The notes below the pieces were generated by a model. The model did no database searches. It was given only the letters and a program-made list of their open reading frames with translations, and was not told the DNA's origin. This document shows, in pieces, positions 6,485 through 14,230 of a stretch of 25,343 bases of DNA. How positions within the stretch are numbered: position 1 is the first letter of the stretch; each line of letters opens with the position of its first letter. A program made the position numbers and the translations under genes. This stretch comes from an uncultured Robinsoniella sp. (lineage in GTDB: Bacteria; Bacillota; Clostridia; Lachnospirales; Lachnospiraceae): the NCBI GenBank assembly GCA_900539655.1, contig UQCR01000099.1:1-25343 (forward strand), given 5' to 3'.

Positions 6485-7681
6485 ATGATCCTTTATAATT
6501 ATACTGCTAAAGATGCCGCTGGCAAAATACATAATGGCAAAATGGAAGCCAATGGGGATGATGAATTCTATCTTTTTTTAGATAATCAAAGCTGGTATTG
6601 TGTAGCGGTTTCCAGGACGGATCTGCTGCGTGAAGCGCAGAATCATTCAGAATACCGCTTTAAACCCAAGGAAGTAGCTTTGTTTTGCCGGGAGTTTGCC
6701 ATCATGCTTTCATCCGGAATGAATATGCTGACTACACTGCAGCTTTTATATGAGCGATGCCGTAAAGCAAAGCAAAAGCAATGTTACATGCACATGATTG
6801 AAGCAATTGAAAAAGGGGAAACGCTTCATGATGCAATGAAGAAGCTGGGCAAAACATTCCCGACACTTCTCTCTGCGATGGTTTTAGCAGGGGAGGCCAG
6901 CGGCTCGTTAGATATTGTAATGGAAAAAATGGCACAGTACTATGAACGGGATTATCGTTTAAAAGGAAAGATTCAGACTGCTTTAATTTATCCTATGTTA
7001 CTGTTGTCTGTAACCGTTGCCGTTATTATTCTTTTATTTACCGTAGTACTACCGCAGTTTTTCACAATGTTTGAAGGACAGGATTTGAACCCACTCACTT
7101 CATTTTATATGAAACTCAGCGTATTTTTAAAAAATCAATGGTATATCCCTTTGGGAGTAATAATTGTTATCATTTTATTGCTGCATTTTTTGAAAAGAGA
7201 TCCGGGATTCCGCCTGGGATATGATAAAATCAAGTTAAAAATCCCTCTCATCAGCAAGCTTCTGGAAAAAATATTAATATCCAGATTCGCCAATGGGATG
7301 AGTATTTTATACTCCAGCGGCATTTCGATTATACGCTGTATGGATATCTGCAGTACGGTAATATCCAATACTTATCTGGAATTTAAAATGCAGAGGGCAA
7401 CAGAGCAGGTCGAGAAGGGAACTTCTCTATCACAGGCTTTGGAAGAGCAGGGATTGTATGATAGTATGGTTTGGTCCATGATTCATATCGGTGAAGAGTC
7501 AGGTAATCTGGATGCGATGTTTTTAAAGCTTTCTGAATACTATGAAGAAGAATCAGAGACAGCTACCCAGAAAATGATGGCGATTATGGAACCTGCGATG
7601 CTGATTGTTATAGCAATTATTGTGGGATCGGTTGTTGCAAGCGTCTTAATACCGATATATGGAATGTATCAGACGATTTAG
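6485..7681 (+). CDS. pilC: Type IV pilus platform protein PilC (GspF family)
   Basis: This 398-residue inner-membrane platform protein sits above the assembly ATPase. It starts with the short PilC N-terminal strand region (YNYTAKDAAGKIHNGKMEA). Two homologous cytoplasmic helical domains follow, the first introduced by EVALFCREFAIMLSSGM and the second by LISRFANGMSILYSSGI. Hydrophobic segments lie near the middle (YPMLLLSVTVAVIILLFTVV, then VIIVIILLLHFL) and at the C-terminus (MLIVIAIIVGSVVASVLIP). I place the start at 6485, because AGGGGG at 6474-6478 is at ideal spacing; the ATG at 6455 has none and would lie inside the previous gene. Length and two-domain layout match the family. Confidence 0.93.
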   Translation: MILYNYTAKDAAGKIHNGKMEANGDDEFYLFLDNQSWYCVAVSRTDLLREAQNHSEYRFKPKEVALFCREFAIMLSSGMNMLTTLQLLYERCRKAKQKQCYMHMIEAIEKGETLHDAMKKLGKTFPTLLSAMVLAGEASGSLDIVMEKMAQYYERDYRLKGKIQTALIYPMLLLSVTVAVIILLFTVVLPQFFTMFEGQDLNPLTSFYMKLSVFLKNQWYIPLGVIIVIILLLHFLKRDPGFRLGYDKIKLKIPLISKLLEKILISRFANGMSILYSSGISIIRCMDICSTVISNTYLEFKMQRATEQVEKGTSLSQALEEQGLYDSMVWSMIHIGEESGNLDAMFLKLSEYYEEESETATQKMMAIMEPAMLIVIAIIVGSVVASVLIPIYGMYQTI

Positions 7682-7697
7682 AAAGGAACTGACGATA

Positions 7698-9260
7698 ATG
7701 ATACTATCGATTGAATTTACGGCGGAACATATTCATTTAGTAGAAGAAGATGTGAATGCCAAAACTATAAATGTGAAACGTTTTATTGAAATTCCAATGC
7801 CCGACGGTTCTTATTTAAATGGCGTAATTGTTAATACTGCCGCTGTAGCAGCTGCTATACAGGTTGCAGTAAAAGAACACCGCATCCATACGAAAAAAAG
7901 TATTGTTACGGTAAGCGGGGTGGATATTTTACGAAAAGAATTCCAGGTTCCGGCGGGGAATAAAAAGCATACACGCGGAATGGTGGAAAATGAACTGAAT
8001 AAGGCAGGCATGCTCAGATCTGACTATTTGTTCGATTATATTGTGAAGAAAAGCGATCATAAAGATGGAGCAAATAGTGAAACGATGCAAAATGTGGATG
8101 TTTATTTAATGCCCCGGGCATTGGTTAATAATTATCTCACCACTTTGCGAAGAGCAGGACTTACCCCTTATAAAATTGAAACTGTCAGCAATAGTATGGA
8201 GCGCCTTGCGTGTCTGCTGAAAGTAGCCGGCGGGAATGATATGTCAATTCTGTGCTGTGCGGAAAGAGATCAGATCGGTCTGTTATTTACAGGAGCCGGC
8301 AGTAAAATGATATACCGCAGCACACAGATAAAAGCAGAGGATAACATTGAAGAAAATGCATTTATCGTGTCTGCAGTACAGTCTCTTAACCGTGAAGTGG
8401 ACCCGGTCTCAATTGCGCTTGAAGAAATCGTAGAGAATGTATCCAAGTTGGTACAGTTCCACTCACAGACAGGGAAAATGAACAAGGTTACACAAATTTT
8501 AATGTATGGTGATCTGTCAAGAGATACGCAGTTTTTAGAACGAATTGAAAACGCCACGGGAATTACAACTATTAAGTGTGCATTTCCCGACAATGTAACT
8601 TTTGCAGGTCCCGGAGATTTAACCTGTTTGAACGCCATAGGCGCATCAGCCGGCGGTCTTTCAGAGGTTGCAGAAGAAAAGGATATTGATTTCTTCCCTC
8701 TGATGAAGGAAAAGAAAACAGAGAAGACAACCAAAAAAGATCTGATTCCCCTGGCGGCAGGTATGGGAGTTGTGTTGATTATGGCAGGCGTCTATGCACT
8801 GCAGTCGGCAAGCAACCTGTCCGTTGAAGCATCTGTACAGCTAAGCCAGGATTATATTAATGACCCTGAAAACCAAAAACTGTATCAGAAAGCGAAAGCA
8901 CTTCAGGATTATACAATTTCACTGGCTGAGTACAATGAAACATGTAATAAATATATCGAAGTGATTAAGAATACACGAAGATTGGAAGCAGACGATTTTC
9001 ATAATCTGGATTCAAAAAAGCCGAATGATGTAACTATCAACAGCTATGGTTACAGCAATGGGGAAATTACCATATCCTGTAGTACAACAAACCAGGATGG
9101 CGCCTCTGCTTTTGCTAAAATATTATCTAATTCCGGATTGTATACGGATGTGAAGTACACCGGATTCAGCAGCGGAAGCAGCGAAGATGGAGCCGCTTCT
9201 TATACCTTCCAGCTGGTTTGTACGTTATGGGGACAGCAAACGGGAGGTGAATCAGAATGA
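7698..9260 (+). CDS. PilM-PilN fusion protein
   Basis: This 520-residue protein has two parts. Residues 1-320 resemble PilM, an actin-like (FtsA-type) cytoplasmic protein: ILSIEFTAEHIHLVE at the start, a VTVSG strand near 71-74, and the middle 'YLMPRALVNNYLTTLRRAGLTP' region typical of PilM. Residues 328-520 resemble PilN: the segment IDFFP (330-334) corresponds to the INLLP motif of PilN, followed by a basic stretch, a membrane helix at about 350-369, and an extracytoplasmic helical and strand domain. In other bacteria PilM and PilN are separate and the PilN motif docks in the PilM cleft. Start 7698 has GAAAGGA upstream; an earlier in-frame ATG at 7659 lies inside pilC. The next gene overlaps by 4 bp. 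Confidence 0.85.
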   Translation: MILSIEFTAEHIHLVEEDVNAKTINVKRFIEIPMPDGSYLNGVIVNTAAVAAAIQVAVKEHRIHTKKSIVTVSGVDILRKEFQVPAGNKKHTRGMVENELNKAGMLRSDYLFDYIVKKSDHKDGANSETMQNVDVYLMPRALVNNYLTTLRRAGLTPYKIETVSNSMERLACLLKVAGGNDMSILCCAERDQIGLLFTGAGSKMIYRSTQIKAEDNIEENAFIVSAVQSLNREVDPVSIALEEIVENVSKLVQFHSQTGKMNKVTQILMYGDLSRDTQFLERIENATGITTIKCAFPDNVTFAGPGDLTCLNAIGASAGGLSEVAEEKDIDFFPLMKEKKTEKTTKKDLIPLAAGMGVVLIMAGVYALQSASNLSVEASVQLSQDYINDPENQKLYQKAKALQDYTISLAEYNETCNKYIEVIKNTRRLEADDFHNLDSKKPNDVTINSYGYSNGEITISCSTTNQDGASAFAKILSNSGLYTDVKYTGFSSGSSEDGAASYTFQLVCTLWGQQTGGESE

Positions 9261-9943
9261 AAAAGAGCGAAAAAATACTACTTCAGATTCTGGTCTGCGT
9301 TGTTTTACTTGCAGCGATATGGATGTTTTTTCTGAATCCCGCACTTGAAAAGAAAGAAGTGTTAATGGAAAGGGAAGAAGCGGCAAGGATACAACAGGAA
9401 CAAATGCAGGCGCTAATTGATAACACAGAACTGGAAGATGATCTGAAAGTTCAGCAGAACATTTCAAAAGAGAACTATGAGTTTTTTTATTCGGTACTAA
9501 ACAGTTACAATATAGATCAAATTGTAAATGACCTGGCTAAAGAAAATTCACTTTATGTGCAAAGCCTGCAAATAGGAGAATATGCGGATGCTTCTTCTGA
9601 TTTTACGATAGAGACGGAAGCGGCAACGGAAGCAGTTGAGAATTCAACTGAGGATACTGCTTCTGAAACTGAAGTGATTCAGGAACCAAAAAAAGAAAAC
9701 CAGGCAAAATTGTTAAAAAACCAGGTGTCTATTTCTGTATCCGGTACCTATGCCAATATTTTGGCTTATGTAAAGGCTTTAAATGCTAAGAGTATTTGTC
9801 TTAGAATAGACAGCATCTCCCTTTCTGAAAATGACAGGGATGCTACAGGAAGTGCAAATCAAAATGCTACTATAGGCCTATCGCTCTATGGAATCAATAA
9901 GCCTGCAGAGCAGTCGGAGAGTGAGGCATCAAAATCCGAGTAA
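9257..9943 (+). CDS. pilO: PilO-like inner-membrane alignment protein
   Basis: This 228-residue protein has a short cytoplasmic start, one membrane helix (about 7-26: ILLQILVCVVLLAAIWMFFL), and a coiled-coil (about 28-75, Glu/Gln/Lys-rich). A small domain follows whose last part (VSISVSGTYANILAYVKALN) is the ferredoxin-like strand-helix of PilO/PilN proteins. Between roughly 115 and 150 lies an acidic Thr/Glu insert. PilO pairs with PilN to link the motor to the pilus base. The start overlaps the PilMN stop (ATGA). Its 3' end overlaps the convergent pilD gene by 15 bp. Identity rests on architecture and position as much as on motifs. Confidence 0.75.
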   Translation: MKKSEKILLQILVCVVLLAAIWMFFLNPALEKKEVLMEREEAARIQQEQMQALIDNTELEDDLKVQQNISKENYEFFYSVLNSYNIDQIVNDLAKENSLYVQSLQIGEYADASSDFTIETEAATEAVENSTEDTASETEVIQEPKKENQAKLLKNQVSISVSGTYANILAYVKALNAKSICLRIDSISLSENDRDATGSANQNATIGLSLYGINKPAEQSESEASKSE

Positions 9944-10681
9944 TGATAGATACCAGTTTATCAGAGCCAAACCATAGAGGGCGGAGAACAAAAAACCGAA
10001 ACATAGGAATGGTCCAAAGGAAATTAACGTTTTTTTATCTGCTTTTTTCCGGATAATTAAAAGTATGGACCAGCAAGAGGCGAGTATACAAGCAACAAAG
10101 GCACCCAGCAGCACTAATTTCCATCCAAGGAAAAGCCCGCTTACGGCGCAGAGTTTCACATCGCCTCCTCCAAATCCACCTGTTAAAGCAGCGATTAGAA
10201 GCATCGGAATGCTGATCACTGCCAGCCCGATTAATTTTTCAATAATTTGATTGGGTGCTACTATGATATTGATTACAGCAAGAATGAGAATAAAAACTTG
10301 CAGGGAATCAGGAATCGTCATGGTTTGAATATCGGTGATTGAGACAACAATAAGACAGCAGAAAAACAAACAGAGCAAACCGCTGTATATGGTAAAACCA
10401 TGAGCTAAAAATGCTGCCAGGAAGATAATTCCTGTTAATGCTTCTACCAGCGGATATTGCGCAGAGATAGGCGCCTTGCATTTGCGGCATTTGCCTCTTA
10501 ATATAAGGTAACTGAAGATGGGAACCATGTCATAGGGCTTTAATGTAGTGTGACATGTAGGACAAAAAGAACGTCCTTTTGCGATATTGAGGTGCAGGGG
10601 AATTCGGTAGATACAGACATTTAAAAAGCTCCCGATAACGAATCCCATAACAGTAACATATGTAAGCCAAAAATATTCCAT
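9929..10681 (-). CDS. pilD: Prepilin leader peptidase / N-methyltransferase PilD
   Basis: This 250-residue aspartic membrane protease removes prepilin leaders and methylates the new N-terminus. It contains the N-terminal GSFLNVCIYRIP motif, two CxxC pairs (Cys40/43 and Cys65/68) that bind zinc, and both catalytic aspartates: Asp117 in DIQTMTIPD and Asp174 in GGFGGGDVKL. About eight hydrophobic segments are present. I choose the ATG at 10681 because AAGGAGAG lies just upstream; a longer frame from 10726 adds 15 unlike residues. It is the only pilus gene on the minus strand, lying between pilO and pilB, with a 15-bp tail-to-tail overlap with pilO. It is the enzyme expected to process the prepilins encoded at 5531, 5953, 13616 and 14231. 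Confidence 0.95.
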   Translation of the reverse strand: MEYFWLTYVTVMGFVIGSFLNVCIYRIPLHLNIAKGRSFCPTCHTTLKPYDMVPIFSYLILRGKCRKCKAPISAQYPLVEALTGIIFLAAFLAHGFTIYSGLLCLFFCCLIVVSITDIQTMTIPDSLQVFILILAVINIIVAPNQIIEKLIGLAVISIPMLLIAALTGGFGGGDVKLCAVSGLFLGWKLVLLGAFVACILASCWSILLIIRKKADKKTLISFGPFLCFGFLFSALYGLALINWYLSLLGF

Positions 10682-10714
10682 TGTTTTCTCTCCTTCGTAT
10701 TGTTTTGCAGATGA

Positions 10715-10723
10715 ATTATAACA
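10715..10723 (-). promoter_or_regulatory. Extended -10 promoter for pilD
   Basis: Read on the minus strand, TGTTATAAT (10723-10715) is an exact extended -10 element. No good -35 lies 17 bases upstream, which is tolerated by extended -10 promoters. The transcript would start near 10708 and carry AAGGAGAG before the pilD ATG. The 66-bp gap to pilB has no comparably good plus-strand promoter; TATAAC at 10717-10722 is the best candidate. Confidence 0.6.
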
Positions 10724-10747
10724 CATTTAGAATCAAAGGGGAATAGT

Positions 10748-12448
10748 ATGTTAAAAAACTTACGACTGGGTCAGGTTCTTATTGAAACCGGATATATTAC
10801 AGAGCAGCAGTTAGAAGAAGCCCTGGAATACCAAAAAAACAGCAGTATGAAAAAAATGCTTGGAGATGTACTGGTTGAACTGGGATATATCACTGAGGAA
10901 GACCGATTAAAAGCGTTGTCTACCCGTATGAATGTCCGAATCATGGATTTCGATCAGTTAAAATCAACCATTGAAGCCATTTCACTGGTTCCAAGGGAGA
11001 TTGCAGAGCGCCTTATGGTGATCCCACTTCGCGTTGATCAGAATAATTTAGTTCTGGCAACAGATAATCCATTAAATTATTATGGATTTGAAGAATTAGA
11101 GACACTCACCGGAAAGCAGGTAGTTCCGGCACTGGCTTCCAAAGCAGACGTGGAAGAAGCGATTAAGCGCAATTACGTAAATAAAACGATGATCAGCGCG
11201 ATTGATGATGTACATAGAGAATATACGGGTGAAACCGACACCAATGTATCAGAATCATTCCAGCAGATGATGGATCGGGTAGACAGTTCACCGGTGGTAA
11301 AACTGGCGAATACCATAGTCATTCAGGCATGTAGCATGAGAGCATCCGATATTCATATAGAACCTTGCCAGAATAACATCCGGATCCGTTTTCGTATTGA
11401 CGGGGATCTGATGGAAGCAATGGTATTAAATACTACGGTTCTGGTTCCTATCACCACTCGTTTTAAAATTATGGGTGGATTGGATATTGCAGAGCGCAGG
11501 GTTCCTCAGGATGGACGATTCAGCCAGACGGTAGGAAATAAAAATATAAACTTCCGAATTTCAACGCTTCCTTCTGTATTCGGTGAAAAAATAGTAGTAC
11601 GTATTCTGGGTGATAACGCAATTAACATTGTGCAGGCAAGAGAACTTGGAATGAGCGAAGGTAATTATCAAAAGTTTGAAAAGCTGCTTGCTAATCCAAA
11701 CGGAATTATAATGGTTACCGGACCAACCGGAAGTGGAAAGACAACAACGATCTATTCCGCACTGCATGAATTATCCAAACCGGATGTCAATGTGGTTACT
11801 ATCGAAGATCCGGTAGAAAAATATATTAAAAATGTTACCCAGGTTCATATTAATACAAAAGCAGGACTGACATTTGCCGCAGGGCTTCGTTCCATCATGC
11901 GCCAGGACCCTGATATCATCATGGTAGGTGAAGTCCGGGATCAGGAGACGGCGGTTATCGCAGCCCAGGCAGCAATTACAGGACACCTGGTGCTCACTAC
12001 CATACATACAAATGATGCAGCATCGGCTTTTATGAGGTTGATTGACATGGGCGTAGAGCCATATATCGTAGCATCTTCTGTAATCGGAGTAGTATCACAG
12101 CGACTGGTCAAAGTGATTTGTGAAGATTGCAAAACGGAATATACACCCACAGAAGAGGAGTTGCTGCAATGGAGTGCTGACCGGCCAATGCCGGAGAAGT
12201 TCTACCATGGCGCCGGATGTAAAAATTGTAATCATACGGGATATCGGGGCAGAACAGCAGTACATGAAATTATCATGGTATCTCCGGATCTTAGAAATTT
12301 AATTATGAAGCATGCTTCCGCACAGGATATCAAAAGAAAAGCAAAAGAATTTGGATTCACGGATTTGAAAGAAAACCTTATGGACCTGATTGTACAGGGC
12401 CGCACTACCATGGAACAGATGATAAAAGTAGCTAATTTCATCGAATAA
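10748..12448 (+). CDS. pilB: Type IV pilus assembly ATPase PilB (GspE/MshE type)
   Basis: This 566-residue hexameric ATPase powers pilin polymerisation. The N-terminus is an MshEN domain: RLGQVLIETGYIT at residues 6-18 with LxxALxxQ to 29, and a second, similar half, LGDVLVELGYIT at 38-49. In MshE this domain binds c-di-GMP. The catalytic domain has GPTGSGKT starting at residue 325, an Asp-rich segment (TIEDPVE), MRQDPDIIMVGEVRD (Walker B) and GHLVLTTIHTND (His box). Four cysteines in CEDC and CKNC patterns near the end form the zinc site typical of GspE/PilB. The start has GGGG-type sequence (AAAGGGGAA) six bases upstream. It lies divergently from pilD and is followed after 12 bp by pilT. 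Confidence 0.96.
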   Translation: MLKNLRLGQVLIETGYITEQQLEEALEYQKNSSMKKMLGDVLVELGYITEEDRLKALSTRMNVRIMDFDQLKSTIEAISLVPREIAERLMVIPLRVDQNNLVLATDNPLNYYGFEELETLTGKQVVPALASKADVEEAIKRNYVNKTMISAIDDVHREYTGETDTNVSESFQQMMDRVDSSPVVKLANTIVIQACSMRASDIHIEPCQNNIRIRFRIDGDLMEAMVLNTTVLVPITTRFKIMGGLDIAERRVPQDGRFSQTVGNKNINFRISTLPSVFGEKIVVRILGDNAINIVQARELGMSEGNYQKFEKLLANPNGIIMVTGPTGSGKTTTIYSALHELSKPDVNVVTIEDPVEKYIKNVTQVHINTKAGLTFAAGLRSIMRQDPDIIMVGEVRDQETAVIAAQAAITGHLVLTTIHTNDAASAFMRLIDMGVEPYIVASSVIGVVSQRLVKVICEDCKTEYTPTEEELLQWSADRPMPEKFYHGAGCKNCNHTGYRGRTAVHEIIMVSPDLRNLIMKHASAQDIKRKAKEFGFTDLKENLMDLIVQGRTTMEQMIKVANFIE

Positions 12449-12460
12449 AAGGAGGGTTAC

Positions 12461-13525
12461 ATGGGTCAGATAGATGATTTAATCCAACAGGGAAGAGCAC
12501 TTGGATGCTCCGATATTCATCTCACTTTCGGACTTCCGCCAATGGCAAGGAAGAACGGAAAATTAATTAAGATGCCGGGATATGAGGTCATGGATGACCA
12601 GCAGCTTCAGATATCGGCTGATGATATGCTGATCAAGTGCCATGTTCAAAGGCCGCAGGATCCATTGGAAGAAATAGATTTCTGTTATGAAGCAGCAGAC
12701 GGAAGCCGAAACCGTGTAAATATATATTACCAACAGAAAAAAACAGTAATTGCCATTCGATTATTGAGTGCATATATTCCTAAAATGGAAGAATTGAAAC
12801 TGCCAAAAGTTCTAAAAGACCTTGCAATGCTGAAACGTGGCATGGTACTCGTTACCGGTCCCACAGGAAGCGGTAAATCTACCACACTGGCATCTTCCCT
12901 GGATTATATTAATGAATGCCGGAGTGAACATATAATTACCATAGAAGATCCGGTTGAGTATGTTCACCAGCATAAAAACTGTATGGTGAACCAAAGAGAA
13001 GTAGGTGTAGATACCAACAGTTTTGCAGCTTCCCTCAGAAGTGCACTCCGTGAAGATCCGGATATTATTCTGGTAGGGGAAATGAGAGACCTGGAAACCA
13101 TTGCTGCAGCAGTAACGGCAGCCGAAACCGGGCATCTGGTGTTTTCTACTCTGCATACAACAGGAGCAGCACAGACCATCGACAGAATTATAGATGTATT
13201 TCCACCGTATCAGCAGCAGCAGATACGGACACAGTTAGCCTCTGTATTAAAGGCAGTAATATCCCAGCAGCTTGTTCCCACAGCCGATGGAAAAGGCAGA
13301 GTAGCAGCCCTTGAAATTTTATTAATAACGGATGCAGTTGCAAATATGATCCGTGAAAATAAATGCCACCAAATCACGTCCGTTTTACAAACAGGCGGCA
13401 GGCTGGGCATGCAGTCCATGGATGGACACTTACTGGAATTAGCACAAAACCATACCATAAAACCAGAAATGGCAGTTGATTATGGTATTGACAAAAACAT
13501 GTTAATGCAGAAACTCTTCGCGTAA
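12461..13525 (+). CDS. pilT: Pilus retraction ATPase PilT
   Basis: This 354-residue ATPase depolymerises the pilus and drives retraction. It opens with the short PilT N-domain (GCSDIHLTFGLPPMARKNGKL), followed by GPTGSGKS at residues 133-140, TIEDPVEY, REDPDIILVGEMRD and AETGHLVFSTLHTTGA. It lacks the MshEN and zinc modules of PilB, as PilT proteins do. The C-terminal region (ITDAVANMIRENK with ITSVLQTG) corresponds to the family's retraction-specific segment. It has a strong AAGGAGGG site. Its presence indicates a dynamic, retractable pilus rather than a pure secretion pseudopilus. Confidence 0.95.
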   Translation: MGQIDDLIQQGRALGCSDIHLTFGLPPMARKNGKLIKMPGYEVMDDQQLQISADDMLIKCHVQRPQDPLEEIDFCYEAADGSRNRVNIYYQQKKTVIAIRLLSAYIPKMEELKLPKVLKDLAMLKRGMVLVTGPTGSGKSTTLASSLDYINECRSEHIITIEDPVEYVHQHKNCMVNQREVGVDTNSFAASLRSALREDPDIILVGEMRDLETIAAAVTAAETGHLVFSTLHTTGAAQTIDRIIDVFPPYQQQQIRTQLASVLKAVISQQLVPTADGKGRVAALEILLITDAVANMIRENKCHQITSVLQTGGRLGMQSMDGHLLELAQNHTIKPEMAVDYGIDKNMLMQKLFA

Positions 13526-13544
13526 TTTTTTTGCATTCTCAATG

Positions 13545-13553
13545 TGATATAAA
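13545..13553 (+). promoter_or_regulatory. Extended -10 promoter of the major pilin gene
   Basis: TGATATAAA (13545-13553) matches an extended -10 element, with a T-rich -35 zone at 13525-13531. Transcription would start near 13560, about 55 bases before the pilin ATG, which would separate pilin expression from the upstream pilBT pair. Confidence 0.55.
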
Positions 13554-13557
13554 TTTG

Positions 13558-13578
13558 ATAAATCCCCAAAGGGTTTAT
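13558..13578 (+). promoter_or_regulatory. Hairpin at the 5' end of the major pilin mRNA
   Basis: 13558-13566 pairs with 13571-13578 (ATAAA plus CCC against GGG plus TTTAT, one bulged T) around a CAAA loop. It has no T tract, so it is not a terminator. A 5'-terminal hairpin could stabilise a highly translated mRNA; that role is inferred. Confidence 0.45.
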
Positions 13579-13615
13579 ACATACAAAAAAACATAAATTT
13601 AAGGAGGTATGAATT

Positions 13616-14062
13616 ATGACATTCATGCAGAAGCTGAGAAAATCAGCAAAGGAGAAAAAAGGGTTTACATTAATCGAATTGATCATCGTTATTGCTATTA
13701 TAGCAATCCTGATCGCTTTAATCGCACCGAATTTGGTGAAGTTTTTATCAACGGCAAAAGGTACTTCTGTAGATGCTAATGCAAAGACGGCTTATACGTC
13801 TATACAAACGTATCTAACTGAAAAAGAAACTGCCGGAACACCTGTAGCTGCAAATACCTATGTTATTACATCAGATGGAACTAACCTTACAGTAAAAGTT
13901 GGTGCTACAGCAAATGCTGCTATGGCAACAGATCTTGAGTCCTATTTTAATGCAAAAGAACTTAAAAGTGTAGAAATAACAGCAGTAGTAAGTACTAGTA
14001 GTGCATTAAAAAGTGTAGCTTGGCTTTCAAATGGTCAGACAGGGAATTACCCAACCAACTAA
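13616..14062 (+). CDS. pilA: Major type IV pilin (PilA-like)
   Basis: This 148-residue prepilin has a 16-residue basic leader ending KKG, then FTLIELIIVIAIIAILIALIAPNLV: Gly-1, Phe+1 and Glu+5 are all present. The mature protein would be about 132 residues, with an Ala/Thr/Val-rich head. It has no cysteine, so there is no C-terminal disulphide loop of the Gram-negative type. I infer it is the major subunit because it has the strongest ribosome-binding site of the region (AAGGAGGT at 13601-13608), its own extended -10 promoter, and hairpins at both ends of the transcript. The ATG at 13616 is chosen over an in-frame ATG at 13625 on spacing. The giant prepilin follows 168 bp later. Confidence 0.9.
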   Translation: MTFMQKLRKSAKEKKGFTLIELIIVIAIIAILIALIAPNLVKFLSTAKGTSVDANAKTAYTSIQTYLTEKETAGTPVAANTYVITSDGTNLTVKVGATANAAMATDLESYFNAKELKSVEITAVVSTSSALKSVAWLSNGQTGNYPTN

Positions 14063-14091
14063 TTTTGAAAACAAACTATTAGATATAATAA

Positions 14092-14112
14092 AGGCAGGCA
14101 TATTGCCTGCCT
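14092..14112 (+). terminator. Stem-loop after the major pilin gene (weak terminator or 3' stabiliser)
   Basis: AGGCAGGC (14092-14099) pairs perfectly with GCCTGCCT (14105-14112) around the loop ATATT. The sequence after it lacks a T run, so termination is likely incomplete. It would allow high pilin mRNA with low read-through into the giant prepilin gene. Confidence 0.5.
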
Positions 14113-14230
14113 ATTCACTAAAAAATTATCCACATTATTAAGTGCAGCATAAAAAAATACTACATTTACTAATATGAATAATAATTCTATTAATTTTGAA
14201 AATATCAATCCAAGAAAGGGTGAAATTATA

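Noticed and set aside
14174..14230. Longer start for the giant prepilin
   Set aside because: It adds 19 residues with no ribosome-binding site upstream; the ATG at 14231 gives a normal 14-residue prepilin leader and has AAAGGG before it.
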